A stretch of DNA of 47,707 nucleotides from Cryobacterium sp. (GCA_014376815.1 JACMQV010000167.1:1-47707), one strand, 5' to 3'; counted from the stretch's first letter, positions 18,875 through 28,680 are shown. Notes: a model not told the origin generated them from the sequence alone. Translations and numbers: made by a program.

Positions 18875-19618
18875 ATGCCTCCGCGCCCCGACCGCCGTCC
18901 CCGGGCAGCGGGTCCCCGGCGCGGGCGTCCAAAACGGCTGGTGGTCGCGATCGGAGTCTCCGCGCTCGCCCTGGCAGGGGCCTGCGTTGCCTCCGCCTTC
19001 GCGCTGAACCCCCCGGCGGCAGACACGATGGCGCAGGTCACCCGCCCCGACGACCGCCCGCTCCGGGTCCTGTTCGTCGGGGATTCCATCAGCTACGGGC
19101 TCGATGCCAAGCTGCAAGACCGGGGTTTCCGCCCCGTGATGGTCGACGCCCTGTCGACGGACGGGCCGGTGCGGGAATTCCACAAGAACCGTGCCGGCGC
19201 CACCACCGCGACCGTCTCCGGGCTGGTGAACGTGCCGGAGAACCTGGACCTGGCCCTGGTCGAACTGGGAACCAACGACGTGGTGGCCCGGACCGGGCCG
19301 ACCGAATTCGAGCAGAGCTACGAGTCGCTGCTGCGCCGGGTGCACACCGAGTCCCCGGACGTGCCCCTCGTCTGCGTCGGCACCTGGGGCAGCGCGGGCG
19401 GGGCAGACGGTTCGGATGCCTACAACGCGGTCATCGAGGATGCGTGCGCCCGGCAGGGTGGCGCGTTCGTCAGCCTCTACGGCCTCTACCCCGAGGCGGC
19501 CAACCGGGGGCCGGCCGGGCGGGCGGTGTTCGGCGGGACAAGCGACCGCTTCCACCCCAACGACCGCGGCTACCGGGTGATCGCCGAGTTGATCCTGGGC
19601 CGGATCAGCGTGCGCTGA
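18875..19618 (+). CDS. SGNH/GDSL hydrolase
   Basis: N-terminal TM; LFVGDSISYGL, LVELGTNDV, DRFHPNDRGYRVIAE. Confidence 0.88.
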   Translation: MPPRPDRRPRAAGPRRGRPKRLVVAIGVSALALAGACVASAFALNPPAADTMAQVTRPDDRPLRVLFVGDSISYGLDAKLQDRGFRPVMVDALSTDGPVREFHKNRAGATTATVSGLVNVPENLDLALVELGTNDVVARTGPTEFEQSYESLLRRVHTESPDVPLVCVGTWGSAGGADGSDAYNAVIEDACARQGGAFVSLYGLYPEAANRGPAGRAVFGGTSDRFHPNDRGYRVIAELILGRISVR

Positions 19619-19692
19619 CGCCCCCGCTTGCATATCGCGCCGCGGAAGTACACCCCCTTGCCGCACGTTCCCATCTGAGGAAACCTCTGAGA

Positions 19693-19896
19693 ATGAGAGA
19701 AATCGACTGGGTACTGAATGTCCACTGCCGGGAGTGCGGAATCGGTGGCACAGCCCACGTCGGAAACGACCGCCGGATCATCTGGCCCGTCATCGTGCAT
19801 GAAGCCGATTGTGACCTTGCCGAGGGGCAGGACCTGGTGGAGTCGGTGCATTACCCGGCGCCGCTGCGCAGCAGGGAACGGGTTTTCGCCCGCTAG
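19693..19896 (+). CDS. small hypothetical protein, 67 aa, CxxC-containing
   Basis: MREIDWVLNVHCRECGIGGTAHVGNDRRIIWPVIVHEADC; GAGG-like RBS upstream. Confidence 0.5.
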   Translation: MREIDWVLNVHCRECGIGGTAHVGNDRRIIWPVIVHEADCDLAEGQDLVESVHYPAPLRSRERVFAR

Positions 19897-20912
19897 GTAG
19901 TTTGCTCAGCTTTCCGCTCAGCCACGGCCGGTTCCCCCCGCACGACCTTCCGGCGGGCAGCGAGCCCGACCACGACGCCGTACGACACGGCGGCTGCCGA
20001 GCAGAGCCCGACCGCGATGGTCGCGATGACGAGGTCGGGGCGCACGATCGACTGCCCGGCGAGCGCCTGCCCGGTCAGGAGGGCGAGCACCCCCAGATAG
20101 AACACGACGCTCACCCAGAGCAAGCGCAGGCGCACCATCGGGTCTCGGAACACCGGCAGCCGCCGGGCCGCGACTTCCAGCAGCAGTGCCGCGAGTGGCA
20201 GCACCTGGAGAGCGTGCATCCCCACGAAGTGCGGTATGCGCAGATCGCCGGCCACGGTGCTCCAGCCGAGCAGGGGCAGGCCAGGCCCGCCGTCCGGGAC
20301 GCCGACGGTGTGCGCCCCGGCGATGCCCTGGAAGCTGTCCAGTTGGTCCGCGGTCGGCCCGGTCATCAGAAAGGCCAGACCCATTCCGACCACGGCGATG
20401 AGCGCGCCGCTCCGGATAGCGAGCGACCTGGCCGGGTCGCCGAGATCAGCCCGGACGAGCAGGAACGCGAGAAGCAGCGTCGCCAGCCAGACCACGACGA
20501 TCGAAAACGCCATCACCGACCAGAGAACGGATGCGAGTGAGGTTGCGACGTTGAAGTGGCTCGGCACTCCGACCCAGGCCGCCCCGACGATGACGACCAT
20601 CTCAACGGCCAGCGCCACCATGGCCGCGGTGCCGATCCACCAGGCCAGCCACCGTCGGCGGAGAAGGGGGAGCAGCCAGGCCAGGGTGAGCGAATACACC
20701 AGCACGCTGATCGAGAATTTGAGCGGCTTGGCCCAAATCGGGGCGCCGGTGAGGGTGCGGTGGTCGATCAGGAGCCCGATCAGGCAGACCACGACCAGAA
20801 CCGCCATGGCCAGAGACATCCAGAGCACGGGCCGATGCCAGACGAGGGGGCGGAGCCCCAGGCGCATCGGGGACGACGGGGACGACGGGGACGACAAACT
20901 GGACACGATCAC
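19893..20912 (-). CDS. integral membrane protein, hypothetical (8 or more TM segments)
   Basis: Long hydrophobic helices with conserved-looking loops; alternative start at 20867. Confidence 0.75.
   Translation of the reverse strand: MIVSSLSSPSSPSSPMRLGLRPLVWHRPVLWMSLAMAVLVVVCLIGLLIDHRTLTGAPIWAKPLKFSISVLVYSLTLAWLLPLLRRRWLAWWIGTAAMVALAVEMVVIVGAAWVGVPSHFNVATSLASVLWSVMAFSIVVVWLATLLLAFLLVRADLGDPARSLAIRSGALIAVVGMGLAFLMTGPTADQLDSFQGIAGAHTVGVPDGGPGLPLLGWSTVAGDLRIPHFVGMHALQVLPLAALLLEVAARRLPVFRDPMVRLRLLWVSVVFYLGVLALLTGQALAGQSIVRPDLVIATIAVGLCSAAAVSYGVVVGLAARRKVVRGEPAVAERKAEQTT
20869..20895. repeat. 9-bp tandem repeat x3 (GGGGACGAC)
   Basis: Perfect copies at 20869-20877, 20878-20886, 20887-20895. Confidence 0.95.
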
Positions 20913-20932
20913 TCCTCGGACCTTGTAGTTGG

Positions 20933-20958
20933 GTTGCGTGGTTACGTTGCGTGGTTAC
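20933..20958. repeat. 13-bp tandem duplication (GTTGCGTGGTTAC x2)
   Basis: Perfect copies at 20933-20945 and 20946-20958. Confidence 0.95.
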
Positions 20959-20980
20959 GATGGTGGGGCGCGAGATGCTG

Positions 20981-21027
20981 CTCAGAACTCAGAACTCAGA
21001 ACTCAGAACTCAGAACTTCGAACTCAG
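20981..21027. repeat. 7-bp microsatellite (CTCAGAA)5 plus degenerate copy and partial copy
   Basis: Five perfect CTCAGAA units from 20981 to 21015, then CTTCGAA and CTCAG. Confidence 0.97.
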
Positions 21028-21668
21028 CGCTCGGACGCAGGCGGCGCGGCGTAACGGAGCGAGGACAGATGTTCCTGGGCAGCTCGGCGCAGACCCGAGA
21101 ACAGCGTGTCGCCGAGCACCGTGCCCACGACGACGATCTCGGCCTTGGCTGCCCTGTCGACGCGGGCATCGAGTTCATCGATGTCGGCTTCGGCCGCCAG
21201 GAGGGCTGCCGCCGCGTAGCGCCGGAACCAACCCGCGGCGTCGACCTGGCCGATTCCCGTGAAGGTGTCGAACACCTGGGCCGCCGCGAGGCGACCCGGG
21301 TTGTCGTCCGAGACGTGCCAGCCCTGCATCAGCGCGTCGACGTGGGATAGGGCATCCGTCGTCACGCTCGTCGGATCGACCGCCTCGGACACGGAATGCT
21401 GGGCGATCTCGAAGGTCTCCGGCAGCGGGAGCTCGGAGTCGATGGCTTCGAGCACTCGCCGGGCGGCTGCGACGGTGAGGCCGCCGACCTCGGTCAGGCC
21501 GAGGATGAGGCGGATGCGACCGAGGTGTGCGTCTCCGTACAGTGCCTGGTTGGGACCCGTGCGAACGCCCGGCGGCAGCAGATTCTCCCGTTGATAGAAC
21601 TTGATCGTCGCAACCGTTACACCGCTGCGTAAGCTGAGTTCGGCCATCCTCATGTCGGGTCCCGCCAT
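21024..21668 (-). CDS. MerR family transcriptional regulator
   Basis: MRMAELSLRSGVTVATIKFYQRENLLPPG...YGDAHLGRIRLILGL; overlapping start choices. Confidence 0.9.
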   Translation of the reverse strand: MAGPDMRMAELSLRSGVTVATIKFYQRENLLPPGVRTGPNQALYGDAHLGRIRLILGLTEVGGLTVAAARRVLEAIDSELPLPETFEIAQHSVSEAVDPTSVTTDALSHVDALMQGWHVSDDNPGRLAAAQVFDTFTGIGQVDAAGWFRRYAAAALLAAEADIDELDARVDRAAKAEIVVVGTVLGDTLFSGLRRAAQEHLSSLRYAAPPASER

Positions 21669-21670
21669 GA

Positions 21671-22615
21671 TCAGGCGTCCGCCCGCTCGGCCGGCGTCCG
21701 ATAGCTTTCTCGTACGGCTGCCAGTGAGTCCTCCCACGACGTGGCCTGCACGCCGAGCAGACGCTCGGTCTCAATGGAGCCAACCAGGAACGGCCGGTTG
21801 AACTGGTACGCCGAGTGATTGGCCGCTCGTATGAACGGCACGAAGACGCCGAGCAGTCGCAGGAACGCCGGGCTCAGCGCCCTGACGCTGCCTTCTTCGC
21901 CGGTGAGTCGATTCACCCGCTCGGCGATCTCGGTGCGGGAGAGCGGCTCCGCAGCCGGCACGTGCCAGACCCGGCCCCACGGCCCGCGGTAGTCCGCGGC
22001 CGCGATCAGGGTGGCGACGACGTCGGCAAGGTAGCACCAACTGTGCGGTTCGCTCGCGCTACCGAAGATCCGGGCGGACTTGCCGGCGAGAACCGACCCG
22101 AAGAAGGCCGATCCGAGTTGGCTGCCCCGGCCGGCGCCCGGTCCGAAGTAGTCACTGGCCCGCACCTCGACCACCTCGATTTCGCCACGGGCCTGCGCGG
22201 CGAGCGCGAGCTCCCACCCCTCGGCGCGCACCTGGCCCTTCGGCTCCGTCGGATGCAGGGGCGTCGTTTCGGACATCGGCATGGCGCTGGCCTCGCCGTA
22301 AGCGTACAGATTGCCCATCAGGACCAGCCGGGCCGAGGACCGGCGGGCCGCTTCGATGGCGGCACGGTGCATCGGGGGCCACAATTCGGGCCAGCGGTGA
22401 TACTGGCGCGGATTGGTCACGAGGAAGATCGAGGCGGCGCCCGCTGCTGCGGCGGCCAGGGCATCCGGATCGGATGCGTCGACCGTGAGCGACGTCGTGC
22501 CCGGCACGATCGAGCCGGAGCGGGTAGCGAGCAGCACGGTGTCGCCACGCGCGACGAGGGCGCGAGCCAGGGCTTCGCCGATGAAGCCGGCGCCGACGAC
22601 GAGGTGGACGGTCAT
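21671..22615 (-). CDS. NAD-dependent epimerase/dehydratase family protein
   Basis: MTVHLVVGAGFIGEALARALVARGDTV (Rossmann); LMGNLYAYGEA; ASDYFGPG. Confidence 0.88.
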   Translation of the reverse strand: MTVHLVVGAGFIGEALARALVARGDTVLLATRSGSIVPGTTSLTVDASDPDALAAAAAGAASIFLVTNPRQYHRWPELWPPMHRAAIEAARRSSARLVLMGNLYAYGEASAMPMSETTPLHPTEPKGQVRAEGWELALAAQARGEIEVVEVRASDYFGPGAGRGSQLGSAFFGSVLAGKSARIFGSASEPHSWCYLADVVATLIAAADYRGPWGRVWHVPAAEPLSRTEIAERVNRLTGEEGSVRALSPAFLRLLGVFVPFIRAANHSAYQFNRPFLVGSIETERLLGVQATSWEDSLAAVRESYRTPAERADA

Positions 22616-22654
22616 GAGAATCTCCTCTGCGGACGACGCACGTGCCGTCTTACC

Positions 22655-22701
22655 GATAGTGAATGTTTCCAATAGTTAAACTATCCGATAAAAGCACTAT
22701 C
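22655..22701. promoter_or_regulatory. concentric double inverted repeat, candidate MerR operator/promoter region
   Basis: GATAGTG (22655-22661)/CACTATC (22695-22701) and ATAGTT (22672-22677)/AACTAT (22679-22684), both centred on 22678; AT-rich. Confidence 0.6.
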
Positions 22702-22767
22702 CACAATGGCTGACTGACTCTGTCGTTCCGCCTCAGGTGTTGTCCCGCCGATGGCGCCCGCCCGTTC

Positions 22768-24042
22768 TCACCGCTCCGGTGCGAAGAACGCGCCGATCGC
22801 AGCGCTCAGGGCCACCGGGTCGTTCACATGGCAGAGCTCGCGGGCGGAGTGCATCGACAGGAGCGGGATTCCGACGTCCACCGTGCGGATGCCGAGCCTC
22901 GTCGCCGTCAGCGGGCCGATGGTCGAGCCGCAGGGGACGGTGTTGTTCGAGACGAACTCCTGATAGGCCACGCCGGCCTGCGCGCAGACACTCGCCCAGA
23001 GGGCCGCGCCGCCGGCATCCGTCGCATACCGCTGCGTCGCGTTGATCTTGAGCAGCGGCCCCCCGCCCGCCACGGGCCGGTTGGCCGGGTCGTGCTTCTC
23101 CGGGTAGTTGGGGTGCACGGAATGGCCGGCATCGGCGGAGAGGCACCAGGAGCCGGCGTACGCGCGCAGCCGCTGGCTGACGGATGCGCCGAGCCCGGCC
23201 CCGATCCGGGTCAGGATGTCACCGAGCAGCGGTCCGCTCGCGCCGGACCGGGTCTCGGAACCGAGTTCCTCGTGGTCGAACGCCGCGAGCACGAGGATCT
23301 GGTCGGTGGGCTCCGGCGCGTTGATCAGGGCCACCAGTCCGGCGTGCACCGAGGACAGGTTGTCCATCCTGCCGGCGGCGAACAGGGCGTCATCCAGGCC
23401 GAAGCGGGCCGGGGCGGCCGTGTCGGCGGTGAGGATGTCGTAACCGGCGACCTGGTCTCCCCGCAGCCCGGCGAGCCCGGCGAGGTGGCCGATCAGGTCG
23501 GCCTGGCCGGCCTCCCCCACGCCGAACACCGGGGTCAGGTGTCGCTGCCGGTCGAGGGTGAGACCCGCGTTGGCGTCGCGGTCGAGGTGGATGGCCAGCT
23601 GCGGGATGCGGCAGAACGGGCCCGTGCGCACGAGGTATTCGGTGCCGTCGACGGTGGTCAGCCGGCCGGCGAGTTCGAGTTCGCGGTCGAGCCAGGAGTT
23701 GAGCAGCGGGCCGCCGTAGACCTCGACGCCGGCCTGCAGCCATCCGTGGGCCTCGACGGTCGGCTTCGGCTTGAGCTTGAACCCGGGCGAGTCGGTGTGG
23801 GCGCCCAGGATTCTGAACGGCGTCGTCGGGCCCGCACCGTGCGGCTGCACCCAGGCGATGACCGCGCCGTCGCGCACGACGTAGCGCCGTCCGGCCTCAC
23901 CGGACCACTCCTCGGTTTCGTCACAGCGGCTGAAGCCGACGGCGTCCAGACGTCGGGCGACCTCTGCGGCCGCGTGGTACGACGACGGGGAGGCGGTGAT
24001 GAAGCGGGCGAAATCGTCGATGTAGTCCGGTGTGGAGGTCAT
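22768..24042 (-). CDS. apeB: M18 family aminopeptidase
   Basis: ILGAHTDSPGFKLKP, GGPLLNSWLDREL, AAFDHEELGSETRSGASGP, SADAGHSVHPNYPEKHDP, SMHSARE. Confidence 0.95.
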   Translation of the reverse strand: MTSTPDYIDDFARFITASPSSYHAAAEVARRLDAVGFSRCDETEEWSGEAGRRYVVRDGAVIAWVQPHGAGPTTPFRILGAHTDSPGFKLKPKPTVEAHGWLQAGVEVYGGPLLNSWLDRELELAGRLTTVDGTEYLVRTGPFCRIPQLAIHLDRDANAGLTLDRQRHLTPVFGVGEAGQADLIGHLAGLAGLRGDQVAGYDILTADTAAPARFGLDDALFAAGRMDNLSSVHAGLVALINAPEPTDQILVLAAFDHEELGSETRSGASGPLLGDILTRIGAGLGASVSQRLRAYAGSWCLSADAGHSVHPNYPEKHDPANRPVAGGGPLLKINATQRYATDAGGAALWASVCAQAGVAYQEFVSNNTVPCGSTIGPLTATRLGIRTVDVGIPLLSMHSARELCHVNDPVALSAAIGAFFAPER

Positions 24043-24078
24043 GTGTCAATCCAACCATCTGCGTACTATGTGCTCAGT

Positions 24079-24134
24079 CACGGCCGGGCAGCCACGGCCG
24101 GGCATCCACGGCCGGGCATCCAGGGCCAGGAGGA
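24079..24134. repeat. 14-bp tandem repeat, 3 near-perfect copies plus one degenerate (CACGGCCGGGCATC)
   Basis: 24079-24092, 24093-24106, 24107-24120; degenerate 24121-24134 overlaps the purine-rich RBS region of the HAD-GH65 gene. Confidence 0.92.
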
Positions 24135-24140
24135 GCACCC

Positions 24141-27100
24141 ATGAACCAGCCGGCCGGCCAGCCACAGTCGCCGCACCCGGTGCGGGCCGCCTACGATGCC
24201 GTGATCGTCGACCTTGACGGCGTCGTCACCGACACGGCCACCGTGCATGCCCGGGCGTGGAAGGCCCTCTTCGACGAGGCGCTGCCGGGGCTGACGACGT
24301 CGGCGGTGCCTCCGTTCGAGATCGAGACCGACTACCGGCGGTACGTCGACGGGCGCCCGCGGGAAGACGGCATCCGGGCGTTCCTGGCCTCACGGGGCAT
24401 CGAGACGGCGCACCGACGGGCGACCGTCGACGCACTCGCCGCCCGCAAGCAGGAGTTCTTCACCCGGGAACTCGCCGCCGGCGGCGTGCAGACCTTTCCC
24501 GGCACGCTGGCCCTGTTGCGGCGGCTGCGTGTGCAGGGCCTGCCGGTCGCCCTCGTGACCTCGAGCCGCAACAGCGCCGCCGTCCTCGCGGCGGCGCACG
24601 TCGATGACCTGTTCGACGTGACGGTCGACGGCACGGATGCCCAGCGGCTGGGCCTGGCCGGGAAACCCGACCCGGCCCTGTTCCTCGAGGCGGCCCGGAG
24701 GCTGCACGTGACCCCGGACCGCACCGTCGTCGTCGAAGACGCGGAGGCCGGCGTGCAGGCCGCGGCGCGCGGCGGATTCGGGCTGGTGATCGGGATGGAC
24801 CGCACCGGCGACGACCGGCTGCGCTCGGCCGGCGCCGACCTCGTGCTCTCCGACCTCACCGACCTCGACCTGGCCGCCCTGGATCCCGCCCTGACCGGGA
24901 AGAACCGCGGCTGGGCCGGCGGCGAGTCCGGCAGCGACCCCTGGCTGCTGCGCTACATCGGCTACGACCCGGCGACCGAGGGGCTGCGGGAAGCGCTCTG
25001 CACGCTCGGCAACGGCTACTGGGGAACCCGCGGCGCGGCCGCCGAGTCCGCCGACGACGGCGTGCACTACCCCGGCACCTACCTCGCGGGCGTCTACAAC
25101 CGGGTGAAGACCGACCTCGGCGAGCGCACCGTGGAGGACGAGCACCTGGTCAACGCCCCCAACTGGCTGCCGCTGGGGTTCAGGGTGGCCGACGGGGACT
25201 GGTTCGCCGCCGGCCACGCCGAGCTGGTCACGTACCTGCAGGAGCTGGATCTGCGGCGCGGGGTGCTGACCCGGGTCATCCGCTGCCGCGACGTGGCCGG
25301 CCGCACCACCCGGGTGACCTCACGGCGGTTCGTGTCGCAGCCGGCGCCGCATGCGGCCGTGCTCGACACGACATTCGAGGCGGAGGACTGGAGCGGCCCG
25401 CTGACCGTGCGCTCGGCCCTGGAGGGCCGCGTCTTCAACCGCAACGTGGCCGCCGACCGGCTGCTCACCAACTCGCACCTGCTGCCTCGCACCCAGGCCG
25501 AGATCGACGCCGAGACGACGCTGCTGGAGATGGAGACGACCGAGTCAGGCATCCACATCGCCCTCGCCGCGCGCACGCGGGTGCTCAGGGACGAGCAACC
25601 GCTCGACATCGCCCGGCGCCTGCTCACCGATGACGCGGGCTGGGTGGCGCACGAATTCGAGGTGCGCCTGGAGCCGGCGCATCCGGTCAGGGTGGAGAAG
25701 ACCGTCGTCGTCAGCACGTCCCGGGACCGTGCCATCGCCTCGCCGGCCCGGGCGGTGGAGACGTGGATGCGGCGCCTGCCGGAACCGGCGGACCTGCTGG
25801 CGGCGCACGAGCTCGCCTGGCAGGTTCTCTGGGACGAATTCGCCGTCGGGATGGACGCGGGCGAGCACGAGTCGCTGGCGCTGAACCTGAACACCTTCCA
25901 CGTGCTGCAGACCGTCGCGGCCGTCGACGCCGACCTCGACGCGAGCATGCCGGCGCGGGGCCTGCACGGCGAGGGCTACCGCGGGCACGTGTTCTGGGAC
26001 GAGTTGTTCGTCTACCCGATCCTCACCCTGCGCCGCCCCGACCTCAGCCGCGCCCTGCTCGGCTACCGGTACCGGCCGCTGAACGAAGCGCGGGCGGCCG
26101 CCTGCGCCGTGGGCTGCGAGGGGGCGATGTTCCCGTGGCAGAGCGGCATCGACGGGCGCGAGGCCACCCCGACGGAACTCTTCAACCCGCTGACCCAGCA
26201 GTGGATGCCCGACAACTCAAGCAACCAGCGGCATGTCGGGCTCGCCGTGGCGTACAGCGTCTGGCAGTACTACCAGTCCACCGGGAACACCGAGTTCCTG
26301 ATCCACCAGGGTGCCGAGATGCTGCTCGAAGTGGCTCGCTTCTTCGCCAGCCTGGCCCGGTACGACGAGGCGGACGACCGCTACGACATCGAGGGGGTGA
26401 TGGGGCCGGACGAGTTCCATGACGGCTATCCGGGCTCGCCGGGGAGTGGTCTGCGCAACAACTCGTACACGAACGTGATGACCGCGTGGGTGCTGAGCCG
26501 CGCGGTCGAAACGGTGTCGCTGCTGCAGAACCGGTATTGCCGGCCGCTCTGGAACCGGCTGCGACTGCGGCCCGACGAGGTCGACCAGTGGGCCCGGATC
26601 AGCCTGCGGCTGCGGGTTCCCTTCCACGCCGACGGGGTGATCAGCCAGTTCGAGGGCTACGAGGACCTCCCCGAGTTCGACTGGGACGCCTACCGGGCGA
26701 GGTATCCCTCGATCGCCCGGCTCGACCTGATCCTCAACGCCGAGGGCGACAGCACGAACAACTACCGGCTCTCCAAGCAGGCCGATGTGCTCATGCTGCT
26801 CTACCTGCTCTCCGCCGAGGAACTGCGCGAGCTGCTCTAGACCATGGGCTACGAACTGCCGCCGGAGGCCATCGTGCGAACGGTCGATTTCTACTCGGCG
26901 CGCTCCACGCACGGGTCCACCCTGAGCAATGTCGTTCACTCCTGGCTCGAGGCAAGGCGCGACCGCGAACGGTCCTGGGACTACCTGACCCTGGCCCTGG
27001 ACAGCGACCTCGGCGACATTCCCGGCGGCTCCACCCACGAGGGCATCCACCTCGCGTCGATGGCCGGTTCGGTCGACATGGTCGTGCGCTGCTACACCGG

Positions 27101-27332
27101 GCTGGAGATCCGGGAGGACATGCTCTGGCTGCACCCCGTGCTGCCGAAGGAACTCGCGGAGATCACCTTCAGCATCAACTACCGGGAGCAGCCGATCCGG
27201 CTGGAACTGACGCCGACGAATCTGAGGCTGCACCTGCGCGCGGGCGGCGCCACCCCGATCCGGGCGCGGATCGAGGGCCGCGAGGCGACCCTCTCTCCCG
27301 GCCAGACCCACGACTTCCCGCTCGGCAGTTAG
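24141..27332 (+). pseudogene. HAD (beta-phosphoglucomutase-like) / GH65 phosphorylase fusion, interrupted by in-frame TAG at 26838-26840
   Basis: HAD: VIVDLDGVVTDTATVHARAWK. GH65: GNGYWGTRGAA..., EGVMGPDEFHDGYPGS...NNSYTN, then ELRELL*TMGYELPPEAIVRTVDFYSARSTHGSTLSNVVHSW continuing in the same frame to 27332. Confidence 0.9.
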
Positions 27333-27393
27333 CCGCCTCCCGGAAGCACAGAGAGGAGACCATCCGCAGAGACGCCCGCCGCCGCGGCCCGCG

Positions 27394-28113
27394 TCACACC
27401 TCGGTCTGCAGGGCCGCGCGGGCGAACGCGGCGCCGCCGGGCGTGATCGTCCAGCGCAGGTAGTCCGCGCTGACATCGATCGCACCGAGATGATTGAGCA
27501 GCCGCCACTTCGTCAGCACGAGCGCGAACGCGGCCCCGCCTGACAAGGGCTCCCCGTCCGGCTGCACCCAGCCGAGGGTTTCGAGGCTGAGGGCCAGCAT
27601 CTGTTTGAACAGCTCGGCCTCGTCGAAGCCCCTCCTGGCGATCAGCAGCAGCAGCAGGTTGACGGCGTCGGTTTCCACCTCGGTGCGGCTGACGTGGATG
27701 GTGCGGGCGAGGTGCCACCACAGCTCACGCGGCGCCTCGGCGAGCGCCCGGCCCCGGCTGGTCTGCAGCAGCCTGCCCCGGGTAACCCGGAGCAGTCCGA
27801 CCGCGACCAGGTGCTCGCGCAGCTCTCGCAGCGGCAGAATATGGATCTCCCGGTTCACGGCCACCGGCCAGCCCCAGTCCAGCTCGGTGGTGGCCTGCAC
27901 CACGACCGCGGGCGGGAGGAAGCCGGCCGCGGTCAGACGGATGCCGTCCGCGCCGACGCGACGCAGGATCCACTGCACATGACCCACCATCCGGCACATC
28001 GCCCGCTCGTGCAGCAGGATCGTGTCGGTCACCCGGGCCCCCGCCACCACCAGCCGGAAGCCGGCGATGGAGTCGGGATGCATGCGGGTTTCGAGTTCCT
28101 GGATGACCTTCAC
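27394..28113 (-). CDS. conserved hypothetical protein, GTG start
   Basis: VKVIQELETRMHPDSIAGFRLVVAGARVTDTILLHERAMCRMVGH...; coherent across about 239 aa. Confidence 0.7.
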   Translation of the reverse strand: MKVIQELETRMHPDSIAGFRLVVAGARVTDTILLHERAMCRMVGHVQWILRRVGADGIRLTAAGFLPPAVVVQATTELDWGWPVAVNREIHILPLRELREHLVAVGLLRVTRGRLLQTSRGRALAEAPRELWWHLARTIHVSRTEVETDAVNLLLLLIARRGFDEAELFKQMLALSLETLGWVQPDGEPLSGGAAFALVLTKWRLLNHLGAIDVSADYLRWTITPGGAAFARAALQTEV

Positions 28114-28200
28114 GCTGTGAGCATATCGAGGTCCCGAACGGTGACCGGCCGTCACCGCACGCGACAGGGACGCGGACCCCGCCGCCGTAGCCTTGGACGC

Positions 28201-28680
28201 ATGGCCAGAGACATCGCAACGTCCACCGTCGTCGACCGCGACGGCATGCTCGACTTCGTTCGCCCCCGGCACCGGATGCTACTGGCCACCACCCGAGCCG
28301 ACGGCCGTCCGCAGATCTCCCCGGTCGCCGGCGGGGTCGACCCCGACGGGCGGATCGTGATCTCCTCGTACCCGGCCCGGGCCAAGACCCGCAACGCCGA
28401 ACGCAATGTCCACGCATCCGTGCTGGTGCTCTCCGACGACTGGGACGGCGGCTGGATCCAGGTCGACGGCGACGCCGAGGTGCTGCACATGCCCGAGGCG
28501 GCCGAGGGCCTCGTCGAGTACTTCCGCTGCATTGCCGGCGAGCACTCTGACTGGGCCGAGTACCGGGCGGCGATGGCCCTGCAGGACAAATCGCTGATCC
28601 GCATCGCGCCCACCCGCTGGAGCCCGATCGGCACCGGCGGGTTCCCCGCCGACGTGGCGGCCCGGCTCGACGCGCTCTGA
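28201..28680 (+). CDS. PPOX-class F420/FMN-dependent oxidoreductase
   Basis: MLLATTRADGRPQISPVAGGVDPDGRIVISSYPARAKTRNAERNVHASVLV. Confidence 0.88.
   Translation: MARDIATSTVVDRDGMLDFVRPRHRMLLATTRADGRPQISPVAGGVDPDGRIVISSYPARAKTRNAERNVHASVLVLSDDWDGGWIQVDGDAEVLHMPEAAEGLVEYFRCIAGEHSDWAEYRAAMALQDKSLIRIAPTRWSPIGTGGFPADVAARLDAL

Noticed and set aside
17942-19666. 574-aa ORF (-) antisense to DUF2236 and SGNH hydrolase genes
   Set aside because: No recognisable domain; opposite two supported genes.
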